Assembly (NCBI GenBank): GCA_021399435.1
Contig: JAJTUP010000025.1
Location: forward strand, 434,001 to 498,000
DNA from: Diaporthe sp. PMI_573
Taxonomy: Eukaryota; Ascomycota; Sordariomycetes; Diaporthales; Diaporthaceae
Reading direction: 5' to 3'
DNA length: 64,000 nucleotides
The translations under genes and the position numbers were made by a program. Positions 14,377 to 25,133 of this stretch are shown piece by piece (the stretch's first letter is position 1; each line of letters starts with the position of its first letter). The notes under the pieces were generated by a model. That model was not told the origin of the DNA. It worked only from the letters and a program-made list of their open reading frames with translations, and did no database searches.

Positions 14377-15839
14377 ATGTTCAACGACATCAGCAAGCCC
14401 CCTCCTCCACTGCCGAGCCCGGAGCTCAAAGAGGTCATGCCGGGAGTATCTCTCCTCCGGCCTCTAAGTCGCCTTGGCACTGGTCCCGGGATGATTATCT
14501 TAACACACAACTACGATGATGTGTTGGCCATCAAAGAGGGTGTGCCATCTCCATTGGTCAAGTGGGCAGAGGAAGGATATGCTGTCATTGAGATTCAGGC
14601 TAAAGCACTTCGCACCGGTACGGGACATATTATCAAAGCTGCCGTTGAGGCCCTCAGGAATTGCGCCAAATGCGAACCAAAAGACAAGGTTGGGCTGGTT
14701 GGTGCGTGTTCCCCCCTTCAGTCAGTGTTACCAATGTGGACAAGGTTCGCCAGTCTGACAAGCATGCAAAGCCTATGAGCCCGGTTTGTGGAATATAACG
14801 GCATCAACAATTTCAAATCATCCGTGTATAGTTGCAGCTGCAGTATATGCAGACGCGCCTGATGAGGCTTCATCAGAGTCTCTCGCCGGTGCATCGATTC
14901 CAGTAGTATACCACCTGGCCGGCAAAGGCCCGACTGTACCGCGGAAGTCAGATGCATCATCGAAGCAGTACTTCTACCCGACTGCCAACTCCTACAGATT
15001 TGCTACACCTTTTCAGGCCTCCTTTCACTATAATACCGAAAGTATCTCTCATACGCGAAGCCTTGAACTCTTGAAGGAGAAGATGGGCGGTCCATACTTC
15101 GATTTGGAGACTATCTGGGAAGAGCATACTTATTATGAGTTTGCGGACCGGTCTATGGAACATACCATGAGTACTATGGTCCAGGAGCCATACGTGAATC
15201 ATGTACCAACAGTGAGTTAGTGAACTAGAGAAAGATCCCAATCAGAAGAAACTGACCACGTTACCTCAGATGATCGGTGGTATTGGCCGCGAAGATCTCT
15301 CACATTTCTACCTGCACAACTTCATCTTCAACAATTCTGCGGATACCGAGTTAGAACTCATCAGTCGAATTAAAGGCATTGACCGCATTGTTGATGAATT
15401 CATCTTCAAATTCACCCACGATCAAATGATCGATTGGATGTATGTTGACCTGTTTTCTTTCTTGCTTTTCCGCCATTTGGGAACTGCCCTGCTCCAACGC
15501 CGAGTCCTCGACTGATCTCTTTGCAGGCTCCCTGGAGTGCCTCCAACAAACAAGAAAGTTGAAATTCCTTTCACAGCCGTAGTGAATATCCGTGGTGATC
15601 GGCTTTACCATGAACATATAGGTTGGGACCAGAGCAGCGTCTTGCGACAGCTTGGCCTCCTGCCCGAATACCTTCCATTCCCCTATCCTCTGCCAGAGGG
15701 AATGGCGGCAGCTGCAGACAACAAAACTTATGAATACCGTTTACCGGTAGCGGGCATAGAGACCGCTCAGAAGATGAGGGACAGAAATGCGGGCTCGTCG
15801 AATGGAATGTTCAAGTTCAAGGTTCGGGAGGTCAGATAG
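14377..15839 (+). CDS. Dienelactone-hydrolase-like / NTF2 (SnoaL)-like two-domain protein
   Basis: Four exons (14377-14701, 14772-15211, 15270-15439, 15527-15839) with introns of 70, 58 and 87 bp; 415 residues. The first half looks like the alpha/beta-hydrolase fold of carboxymethylenebutenolidases (DLH), with VKWAEEGYAVIEI and KVGLVAYEPGLW. The second half (from about residue 256, MIGGIGREDLS) is an NTF2/SnoaL-type cone, ending in VNIRGDRLYHEHIGWDQ and LPFPYPLPEG. The usual DLH nucleophile elbow with Cys or Ser is not seen: VAYEPGLW stands there. Hydrolase activity is therefore doubtful, and the NTF2-like part may be the working domain (ring closure, hydration or binding). Proteins of this layout occur in other ascomycetes as putative dienelactone hydrolases. 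Lactone or muconate chemistry would fit a catechol-type route, but this is inference. Confidence 0.82.
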
Positions 15840-16192
15840 GCTAGGGTCTATCATTGTGTATAATATTCCATCTTCTGAGCAAGAATCAAACCATAATTCT
15901 CCAACCAGCAATCAGTAACAAAGGTTGCAACAAGAGCAAGGACTTTCGGCTGTATCACTTGTAAGTGGACCAGTCGCCTGACGGCGTCAATTTGCCCTAG
16001 GCCAGGCCACCATATATCCGCACTATTCAAAATTTCAAAGTGATTAAGCAAAGAGCATCAGCAAGACGATTGAGCTTCCAATCAAAGCTCTCGAAGCGGG
16101 TGTGTCCCAAGCAAGTTCTTAAGATAAACTCCAAAATTAATCTGACCCTCAGACATGTGATGATCGGCTGGCTACAAAAATAAATGCATAGT
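15840..16192. other. Convergent 3' spacer
   Basis: 353 bp between the ends of the hydrolase-like gene (+) and the regulator (-). AT-rich in part; no gene seen. Confidence 0.6.
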
Positions 16193-18745
16193 TCATACGG
16201 CAGTGTTCCCCGGAGCACCAACTTGCTGTAAAGGGTCATCAAAGCTCATCGTATATCCGTCCCATAGAATTCGCAGCATGAGCTCATTGTCTGGAGGTGA
16301 TGGCCACTGGTCTGGGAGGAACTCAGACATAGAAAATGAGCTGATGGAGTCGCTTCCATCCCAGAACCCTGCCTCACCAGCAGTGTTGTCATCCATGTTG
16401 AAGTCTGGCGTTGGGAGTTGCGACATGTCCGTGCCTCCACCCGCAGCAATTTGTGATGGACCCTGCCCCGTATCGACACAAATGGAGCTCCTTTCATTCT
16501 GTCCTTCATAGAACGCGTTGTCCTGTTCTTGTACACTCGCAACAGACGCAAAATCGTAGGATAATATCTGCTCGACAAAAGGGACTCCTGACTTGTTCCG
16601 TTCCCGCCCCATTTGCCGCTTATAGTTGTCGATGGCGTCGGAAAATGTAGAGAGGATCCTGTGATACTGCCGCGCCTGCGGGCTGAGCCGACCGATTTTA
16701 GAGAGGACGTGCTGGGACCCGCGGAATGCCTCTCGGGCTTCAGTATCAGAGGACTCATCCGCTAATAGGGCGAATCCTAACACCAGGCCCGCTGCGAATA
16801 TCCATGCTTTGATAATACACATGTTGCCCATGAAGACGCCGGCATCGAGGGCATCACGGCACATTTGAGCCATGTAGATCGCAGCTCCAATGCAAGAACG
16901 AGACAGGTCGGCCACAGCTCCCGCTCCCTTGTCACCCTTTCGGTTAATGTGACGTTGTCCCTCCTTTGCTTTGGATGCATGGCCGTGCAACTGAGGCATG
17001 ACATGCTGAATGAGAAATTGCCTTGTGACAAGTATGATACCAAAGTAGTACGTCCCTGCCACATGAACGTTCGCAGTCATTTTTTCCCGGTAACCCGGGT
17101 CATCCTGCAAAGATCTGTCTCCCTTTTTCGGCCGTTGTCGAAGGGATATGGGCAGTGCTTGGCTCCACTCTTGTAGAAGCTGAAGGTAGTGCTCCGCCGA
17201 GGAAGACTCCAGTACTCCATCATCAGCAAACTTGCTAACCACAGCCTCGAGAATTGAGCATGATTCATAAGTGGCTCTGAGAGCCAGGGCTCGATGAGAA
17301 CTGGTGTGTTGTTCCTGCTCGATATCACCAGAAGTGACATCATCAGACCTCAGCGACGAAGCACTACCTCGTCTCCCTAAAATTGAAGAGCATATGATGT
17401 CGAAAACTCTGATACTCTTGGCCACTCTGAGTCTTTCAAATCGGTAACGTCAGAGTTATCCCTAAAAAAGACAGAAAATTCAAGCGGAAAATAACTTACC
17501 TGGAATCTTGTTCAGCTTTAGAGATATGCTTGTGTTTGGCCGCGGCATGAAGCCCAAGGATATCGGCAGACTTCGCTGCGACACCCAAGTACATAAATGC
17601 CGAATTTCGACGACAGGCCCCGCACATGTAGAACGCGAGCAGAAGGAATGCCCTGGCCAGATTTATAGTTGGATCTTCCAGCATTTTCTCGAATGCCATC
17701 TGTCTCCCCTGGTTGAAATACTTAGTAGCAAGTACGAGGTCGTCCCTCGAGCCCCCTCTGACCTGGTACCCGATTGCGAGCATGAGGTACAGCGAAGCAA
17801 GGGTTCCCCTGTCAATTTGTCGCGAAGCTGGTGGCCTGTTGGCGCTTTGTTCCTCCGCGGCCAAGCCTATAAGCTCGGTGACCTCATCTTGGGTGTACAG
17901 GTCTAGAAACCCGCTCGACTGCAAGGCTGTTAGCTGAGAAAGGACTATTCGATCGACCGCATGGATACGTGACCTACAGCATTCAAAAAGCAAAAAATGA
18001 GATCCTTCTTTTCATTTTCATCCAAGCCATCGTAAAAAACTCCACTATCAGCATGCGATCCAGTCATCTCAAACCAATTGTGGCTATGTTGCCTGTCGGT
18101 GAACCCGGATGGTCCAACGTAATGTTTCAATGTCTTTTGTAAGAATCGTAAGAATGAAAGTGCCGCTGTGTTACCGACGAAGACTAGTCACGCCAGGAAA
18201 GTCAACTTGGGATTTGTGTGGCGAGGCCATATTATCGTAGGCAGGGCAATCAAAGACAGCAAGCTTTGACTTGAACTCAGATTCAGGGGCTGCGCAATAC
18301 CTTTGTCGCCACTCGAACTAGACAGCATCAACGGCCGCTGCTGATCTGTTCTTTCAACAGAGTTTCTCGAGTCCGGAATGTAATCGGTCTCACTATCTGC
18401 ATCTTCCTCTTCTATTTCGTCGCCTTCCGCGTCTTGTGACGCAACAGATCGGTCGCCAAATTGAGATATTGGCCCCTGGGATGGTATGGCGAGTACGGAT
18501 CCAAAATCAGCCGAAGAAACATCGTTAACAACGGCAACGGAGTTTGACTGGGATGACTTGGATCCAGAGCGCAGGCTGCGCCTGTCCCTGGCCGTCAACG
18601 TGTATGTGCACGTGTCCTGGGTCCCTTTCTTGAGACACAATCGACAAGGCTGATTAGCGTCGCACCTCTTCTTCGAGGCCTTACACGTATCACATGCTTT
18701 GGCTGAGCGCTGCCTGTCCTGCGGCTTGACCTTCGGTCGTGGCAT
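16193..18745 (-). CDS. Zn2Cys6 transcription factor with fungal_trans domain
   Basis: Four exons: 18301-18745, 17978-18183, 17500-17918 and 16193-17432; introns of 117, 59 and 67 bp. Protein 769 residues. The N-terminal binuclear cluster has Cys18, 21, 28, 34, 37 and 46 (C-X2-C-X6-C-X5-C-X2-C-X8-C), preceded by basic residues. An acidic/serine-rich linker follows, then a region FVGNTAALSFLRFL and SSGFLDLYTQDEV that match the start of the fungal_trans regulatory domain; the latter only reads through after removal of intron 17919-17977. The long C-terminal helical part ends in an acidic tail. The first intron (18184-18300) has a weak donor (GTATTG) and is the least certain join. Location inside the enzyme cluster and divergent from the FAD monooxygenase suggests it is the pathway-specific regulator. 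Nuclear. Confidence 0.88.
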
Positions 18746-19465
18746 GGCTGGAGTCAGTCAGCGATGCGGTCGCTGCACGCGACGGAACGGGGATCGCGGA
18801 GGTATGCCGGGGCAGAGGACCCACAGGGGCGAAGAGGCCGAAGCGGACCCGGGTTTGAGTGGATTTTCGGGATACGCCTCGTACGATATACGGCATGAAA
18901 ACGGGACTTTACCGCAGCGGAATTGTCTCGTTCATCTGCCTTCAACAATTGGCGGCAAGTATTGTTGAAATGAAGTGGGACGCGGATCCTGAGGACGAGG
19001 GGCGCCAGCCGAAGCGGGTGCGGGAAGAGATAAGCCCGCCCGTTGCCGACTCTGCGGCAATTCAACTTCTCCAGGCCTGTTAGTTGCAGCGGCTTGTACC
19101 TGGTTGCTTGAGTGCATTATCCGCAGGGCTGAAACTCTTCATCGGTAGGCAAGGTTTGGAGAGACTAACCGCGCGACCAGGGCGATATTGATCGGCGAAC
19201 TGAGAACATCCGAAAGATAGCTTAGGAGCAACACCAATTCCTTACCCGCACTGGCAGTATTGGAAGCCCTTCGACTTTGTTATAATGGAATCCGAAATCA
19301 TCATAAGTGTCCCAGCCTTTGTGCATCGACTGACACAGCCCATGTTGAAATTTGCAGCCCCTGACCATAACACTACTCTGAAATCCCGGCACACAGCACT
19401 ATCTACTTACCACCTATCGTGCTTCAATACAATTTGCAACTACGCAAACTAAGTCACTACGGAAA
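18746..19465. promoter_or_regulatory. Divergent promoter between regulator and FAD monooxygenase
   Basis: 720 bp shared by the two genes. It carries three everted triplet pairs CCG-N3-CGG at 18838-18846, 18912-18920 and 19009-19017; two of them share the same spacer AAG. This is a plausible binding array for the Zn2Cys6 regulator transcribed from here, which would give autoregulation. The region is GC-rich in part, so chance occurrence must be weighed. Confidence 0.5.
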
Positions 19466-21124
19466 ATGGGCTCTCACGACGACCCAAGCCCCGGGTGGCG
19501 CCACCTCAATGTGGGTGTCGTCGGCGGTGGCATCGGTGGCATGTCTGTTGCTATTTCTCTTCGTCGTGCTGGCCACAGTGTGACGATCTACGAGCGGAAT
19601 GACTTCGCTGGAGAGGTCGGGGCATCAGTATCCTGCGCTGCCAATGGAGCACGCTGGCTACACGAGTGGGGAGTCGACGTCGAGCAGGGCGACCCCGTCG
19701 TGCTGAAGAAGCTAATCAACAGGAACTGGAACACTGGCGAGCCAGTCAGCGTCTTTGACCTGGATGACTACAAGGAGAAATGGGGATATGAATATTATAT
19801 GTTCCATCGTCAATACATGCATAAAATGTTGATGGATTGCGCATTGCAGGAGGAGGGAGGAGGGGCGCCAGCCAAGTTATATGTGAACTACAAGGCAAGT
19901 CAAATCAACATTCCCGATTACGAGGCTCGGGCTAATTCGCAAATCCAGTGCGAGAATATTGACCTCAAAGCTGGCTTCATCACCTTCACAAACGGCCATA
20001 CAGCTCGACATGACCTCATCGTTGGCGCCGACGGAATAGGTTCGGTAGTGCGCAGGCTCATTGGCCTCACTCCAGATAAAAGGCCGGCAGACTCTTCCTG
20101 CCTCCATGCCAACGTGCACACAGAAGATGCTGTTCGCCTAGGCCTCGTTGACTATTCAAAGAATGCGGCATTGGAGTACTGGGGTGGCCAAGAGGGCAAG
20201 TGGGACAAGATTGTGCTCAGCCCATGCAACGGCGGCAAGCTGCTGTCGTACTACTGCTTCTTCCCACGTGAAGCTGGCGACTATACGAGCCAAAGTTGGG
20301 GCGGCGAGGATAGGCCAGTCGAGGAACTGTTGGCTCCGTATCCTCACCTGGACAAGCAAGTTAGGGATCATCTCGCCATTGGTACTGAGATCCAGCCGTG
20401 GCGGTTGTGGGTACAGTAAGTATTTCGATCTCCAGAAGCGCTTTACGTTCGCATGCTAATCCGTCAACCCTCAGCCAACCATATCCTTACATCGTCAAGG
20501 ATGCAACATGCTTACTTGGTGATGCAGGCCACCCGGTACGCTCCAGCCTTGCCGTCCTAACATGCTTTCGAACGCCGAGCTGACTTCACTTTTAAGATGT
20601 TTCCCCACCAAAGCCAAGGTGCCTGCATGGCCATCGAAGATGCTGCAGCACTGGGCATAATATTCAGCAAGCCATACTTCAGTGGCGACGTCACTGAGGG
20701 CCTGGATGTGTATCAGAAGATCCGACTACCGCGGGCTACCAAAGTTCAAGCCTCTGCAGCAAAGGCTGCGACTAATATCAACGAGAGGATCGGTACGTCA
20801 GAGGCGTATATGGAGGCTTCTGTTTCTTTAGACTGACCAAACTTTCCAGGATTCTCCAGTAATACCAATTTCAAAGGGTACAATGTTGCAGATGAGAAGC
20901 AAAAGCTAACAATTGAAGAGATGAACGCGTAAGTTATATAGGCAACGATGGATCAGCAGTCACATGTAGAGATGATACTGACTTCTCGCTGTAGATATGA
21001 TATGTATAAGGACGTCGAGCAGAGCCTGGCCGAACGAAGGCACAAATCATACACTGACAGCTACATTAAAGGTCTGCCAGTCGGTTTGGAGATGTCAAAC
21101 GGTGTCATAGTTGGGAAAGCATGA
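19466..21124 (+). CDS. FAD-dependent monooxygenase, salicylate hydroxylase type
   Basis: Five exons (19466-20415, 20475-20535, 20597-20792, 20850-20928, 20995-21124) with introns of 59, 61, 57 and 66 bp; 471 residues. Group A aromatic hydroxylase: GGGIGG dinucleotide motif (residues 20-25), DG motif in VGADGIGS (about 186-193), and GD motif in LLGDAGHP (about 330-337), followed by HQSQGACMAIEDA. Enzymes of this type use NAD(P)H and O2 to hydroxylate phenolic acids, sometimes with loss of CO2 (salicylate to catechol). No signal peptide or membrane anchor was seen, so a soluble cytosolic enzyme is likely. It shares a promoter region with the regulator and lies near the DHB-type decarboxylase, which supports an aromatic acid pathway. 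Which ring position is attacked cannot be told. Confidence 0.9.
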
Positions 21125-21649
21125 GACCGATGGTAGGGGATAAGCAGAAGTACGATGTCTTTTTTAAAAATATTTTCTTTGCCTACGACATTACGGCGGG
21201 CTTGTCTAAACATTATCGCTTGAACGATCCACAGCCTGGTTCACTTCAAATCCGTTGTAATATCGAATCAAACAACATGACTTGACCGTGTGTAGCACAT
21301 CGTATAATATTTCAGCAATTAGTAGACTCCAACAGGTGGGGGCAAATGAGATAACCCCTGGGCACATTTTGCATATGCAAAGCTTGGAAGCCAAACATCC
21401 GAGCTTGGTTTTCCTTTACACCCTGGCATGCTGCAAAGTTTGCCCCAGTCAATCCACCATTACGAACCACCAGTAATCGTTGTGGAGAAAGAACCAGGTT
21501 CGGCGAAAACTCTCGCGACTGGCCCATTGCACGCTGTCACCCTTCCCCCACGATTGCGTTCTGTCTTCCTCAACCCGCACTCCAGAGCTAACAGAGCAAT
21601 CGTCACAGTTTCAATAGAATCTCAGTGACTCGGAGTAGATCGAGTCGAG
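21125..21649. other. Spacer and promoter of the BBE-type oxidase gene
   Basis: 525 bp between two plus-strand genes. No coding frame with motifs. No clear TATA box. Confidence 0.55.
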
Positions 21650-23349
21650 ATGCCGGGTGCTCAGACAGAATCCATTTGCCAGCAGGCACAGCCATTTGTT
21701 GACGCCGGTCTCGGGTCTCGCATCCTTCTCCCGACGGATTCTGAGTACGCAACCCGAATTGGGTCTTACTGGTGCAACAACGCGAAACTGAAGCCGGCAT
21801 GCATCGTCCAGCCGCAGTCTCGTGCCGAGGTCTCCCAGACCGTCAAAGCACTTGCTCGAGCTCGCCAGGTATTTGCCGTGCGCGCCGGCGGGCACATGAA
21901 CTGGGCGGGCAGCAACAACATCACCGGTGGCGTGACTATCGACCTGGGTTTCCTGAGCTCGACGCAGTATGACGCCGATACCCAGAGAGCACGCCTCGGC
22001 CCCGGCGCCAGATGGAAAGATGTCTACGTTGAGCTAGAGAAGCACGGCCGTACTGTTGCTGGGGCGCGGGAGGGCGAGTGCGGTGTTGGTGGTTTCTTGC
22101 TTGGGGGTGGCAATACCTTCCACACACCTAGTCACGGCTTTGCCTGCGATAACGTCGTTACTTACGAGGTGGTCTTGGCCGATGGACGGATTGTTATTGC
22201 GGATGCAGGAGGCGAGCACCGCGGTACGCCTGTTTCGTTTTTCATTTTCATGTTCTCTGTCTACCAATCTCATTTCCCTCACTTTGAATCTCACAGGGCC
22301 ACTCCCACTGACGCATCATAGACTTGTTCCGCGTTCTCAAGGGCGGAGGCAATAATTTCGGCATCGTCACCTCCTTCCAAATGGTCACCATACCTTGTGG
22401 TCCTGTCTGGGGCGGACTCGCTCTGCGACCCCTGGACGTTGTTCCGGCCGCTGTGGACGCACTGGTTGAATTTACAGCCAACGCTGCGAAGGATCCAGAC
22501 AGCAACCTGCAACTTGTGTAAGTCTTGATTACCCAAGTCTAAGGACAGTCGCAGACACTCGAACATGCTGATATCCAATTCTAAACAGGGTCGGCCATCT
22601 GCCGAGGTTCGGGGGCGGTGTTGCCATTAGCCTATGTAACAACATGGCAGCTGTTGAGAGTCCGCCGGCCCTGCAGAGGACCTTGGCTCTTCCAGAGACT
22701 TTGAACAACTTCAAAACGACCTCTCTGCAGGAGATTCTGACCTATACATCTCTTCCACCTGATTTCCAGTGAGAGTCTCGCCTCCTTCCATATCTCTCCT
22801 ACTCGCTGCAGCGCAGGTATCTGACCCTCGTCTAGCAATGTATGGTTCACTATGACCATCAAGAATGACGCTTCTATCATCCAAAAGGCGGCTGAGTTGC
22901 ATGATCAGCTGGCTAAGGAGCTCCAGGAGAAGATCCTTGACGGGGATTTCGCCTCGCATATTTCCTTTCAGCCGATACCACGTTTGTTCGTGGAGAGATC
23001 CCTGGCCGTGAATCCCAGCGGCAACGTGCTTGGTCTGGAGCAGAACAAACACGATGCCATCCTCATACAAGCTTCCGCGAGCGTCCGCACGTCTGAGCTT
23101 GAGGAGTGGGTGCGGCCAATGGTTCGTGCCGTGGTCGAGGGCACCCGCGCTTTTGCCGCCACGGTAGATGGGGGTGTCGTTCCTTGGATTTATCTCAACT
23201 ACGCTCACTCTAGCCAAGACGTCCTCGAAAGCTACGGGCCGGAAAGTCTACGTCTGATCTGTGAGACAGCATCCAAGTATGATCCTCAAGGTGTCTTTCA
23301 GCACTTATGTACTGGTGGGTTCAAACTCCCGCCTGTGGAAAGAGATTAG
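21650..23349 (+). CDS. FAD-linked oxidase, berberine-bridge (BBE) type
   Basis: Four exons (21650-22223, 22322-22517, 22589-22768, 22836-23349) with introns of 98, 71 and 67 bp; 487 residues. N-terminal FAD_binding_4 (PCMH) domain with RAGGH; His82 would carry the covalent flavin. GVGGFLLGGG and LKGGGNNFGIVT are standard flavin-pocket segments. The C-terminal BBE segment reads YDPQGVF, close to the end. The Cys used for a second covalent bond in bicovalent members is not at its usual place, so a monocovalent flavin is likely. There is no convincing secretion signal, unusual for fungal BBE proteins, which fits a cytosolic biosynthetic or catabolic role. Such enzymes oxidise alcohols, C-N or C-C bonds. 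It is the right-hand end of the enzyme run. Confidence 0.9.
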
Positions 23350-25133
23350 AATCCATGCTGGATCATGATCCGTCCCATTGCAGCGACATGTTAATATATA
23401 CCACTACAAACACTGGTTGTCGGGTATCTGCGTAGGGCAGAACCTCGAGCGTGCTCCTGTAATATCGATCTCCTAAGATCGTGGTGATGGTGTGATGCGA
23501 AATCCAGACCTATAATCTTCTCGTAGAGGAAGCTGAACTGTTGAGACCCTGTCCTGTGATTTTCTCAAGCAGCGATCGGAATCGTTGTGAGTTCAAATCT
23601 CTTATGGGCTTTGAACTCGTCGGTGGTAGATGGGTAGCAATGCTTTTCTACAGTGCATCTCTCATAAATATCACCCACTCAGACCTCAGGCTTCACACTC
23701 GCGGTAAACCTACTGAATGTTACACAATGCCACGATATCCACCTCCCCCTGATTAGGCTATTGTTAGGAAGGCAGGCGGCTAGAGATCAAGATCGACAAG
23801 TCCACCAAGTTGCACGCACATTTCTTCCCTCACTTGTATTCTACTCGGTGCTGTGGGGGAAATTGGCTACCAAGGAATCCGGAGTTGAGGCGTTCTGCCA
23901 GGCTAGTGACATCTCACTTCCAAATTGTAATACGAGATAATTGGCATGATCTGTGATTCACGGCGCCCATGGACAGGTGACGCCCGTCCGCATTAAACTG
24001 TAATCTACTCCCTTCCGGTGTCCTCTCCACGCCGCTGTTGAGTATCAGGGTAACTCGACCCGCTCGCAGCATTGCCATAATCAGCTGCTTCTGGGCGAGA
24101 TGGGCAAGGAACTAAGTAATTCGTAAATATACTGCAAGGCGACGTGGCGACATATCTGGATACCGAGAAATCTCATCGGGATATTACTATCATCACCGGC
24201 GGCATCCTCGCCGTTAAAGCCCCCGAGTCGCCATAAGCTTGCCGCCCGGGAACCCCACAGAACCCATCTCGGCCCCGAAGCCCCGTACCCCTTGGCCCCC
24301 GTCCCTGCCAGGCCTGCAAGGACGGAACGCAATGCGAACTGTGGATCTTAAATCCTTTGCCGCCACATGACTACCCCGCACATACTCCACGAATTTCGTG
24401 GAGTGATTGTGGACCGATCTGGGGAAGTGGCGCTACCTTATGCGCGCCGCTGCACGGTATCTCATCGGGACAGTGGATTATCGTAGAAGCTGGAGTGTTC
24501 ACAATTTGACGCGTTCATGCCAAGAGCATCCTGAGAAAAGGTTACTCCTTGGCACGGGTCGATTATTTGGCCAACAATGCCACTGTAGAGTTTGGTCACA
24601 GGCAAAGTTCCATTCGTTACAACATTGACATTATATCGACGCGATGAACTGGTGTTCATTCACGAGATGCCAAGACCCTCTCCGCAGAAGAGACCGCTTC
24701 TCCACATTCTGCTCCGTAGTACGACCGCGCAAGGGGCCGTTGTAAGTGCCGGGGCCGGAACCATGCAATTTGCTAGTCTAAAAGGATCCCCATTTCGTGC
24801 AAATTGACCGAGGAACTGCCGCCAGGTACGCGGGGAAGCGCGTATTCAGGCTCGCAAGATTGGTCAATGGCCCTTGTTAGCTTTGGGTAAAGTCGTCCTA
24901 GGTGGGCCGGAAGGCATGGAGTCATCGTCATGAGCACTCGAACAATTGTGATCGGGGAAAGATCTAGGCATACTCGGTGAAGGTATAAAGCCTGTAAAAT
25001 TGCGCCGCCGTGGACGTTAAATGGGATGTGTTTGACCTTTCAGGAAAGTATCTCGAGTCTCTTGTCTCCTTCGTCGGTCATCCTTTGGAGCAGCAAGACT
25101 TTGATTACCACAGTCATAGTCGTCACGGAGACC
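23350..25133. other. Intergenic region with the GH1 gene promoter
   Basis: 1.78 kb. No convincing gene on either strand. It marks the right border of the aromatic-enzyme cluster. The last 150 bp carry the GH1 core promoter. Confidence 0.55.
24984..24989 (+). promoter_or_regulatory. TATA box of the GH1 gene
   Basis: TATAAA in the context aggTATAAAgcc, 150 bp before the ATG at 25134. A normal distance for a fungal core promoter with a short leader. Confidence 0.45.

Noticed and set aside
24081..24332. Minus-strand frame in the GH1 upstream region
   Set aside because: Short, no motif and low-complexity composition; lies in a region with no other sign of coding.
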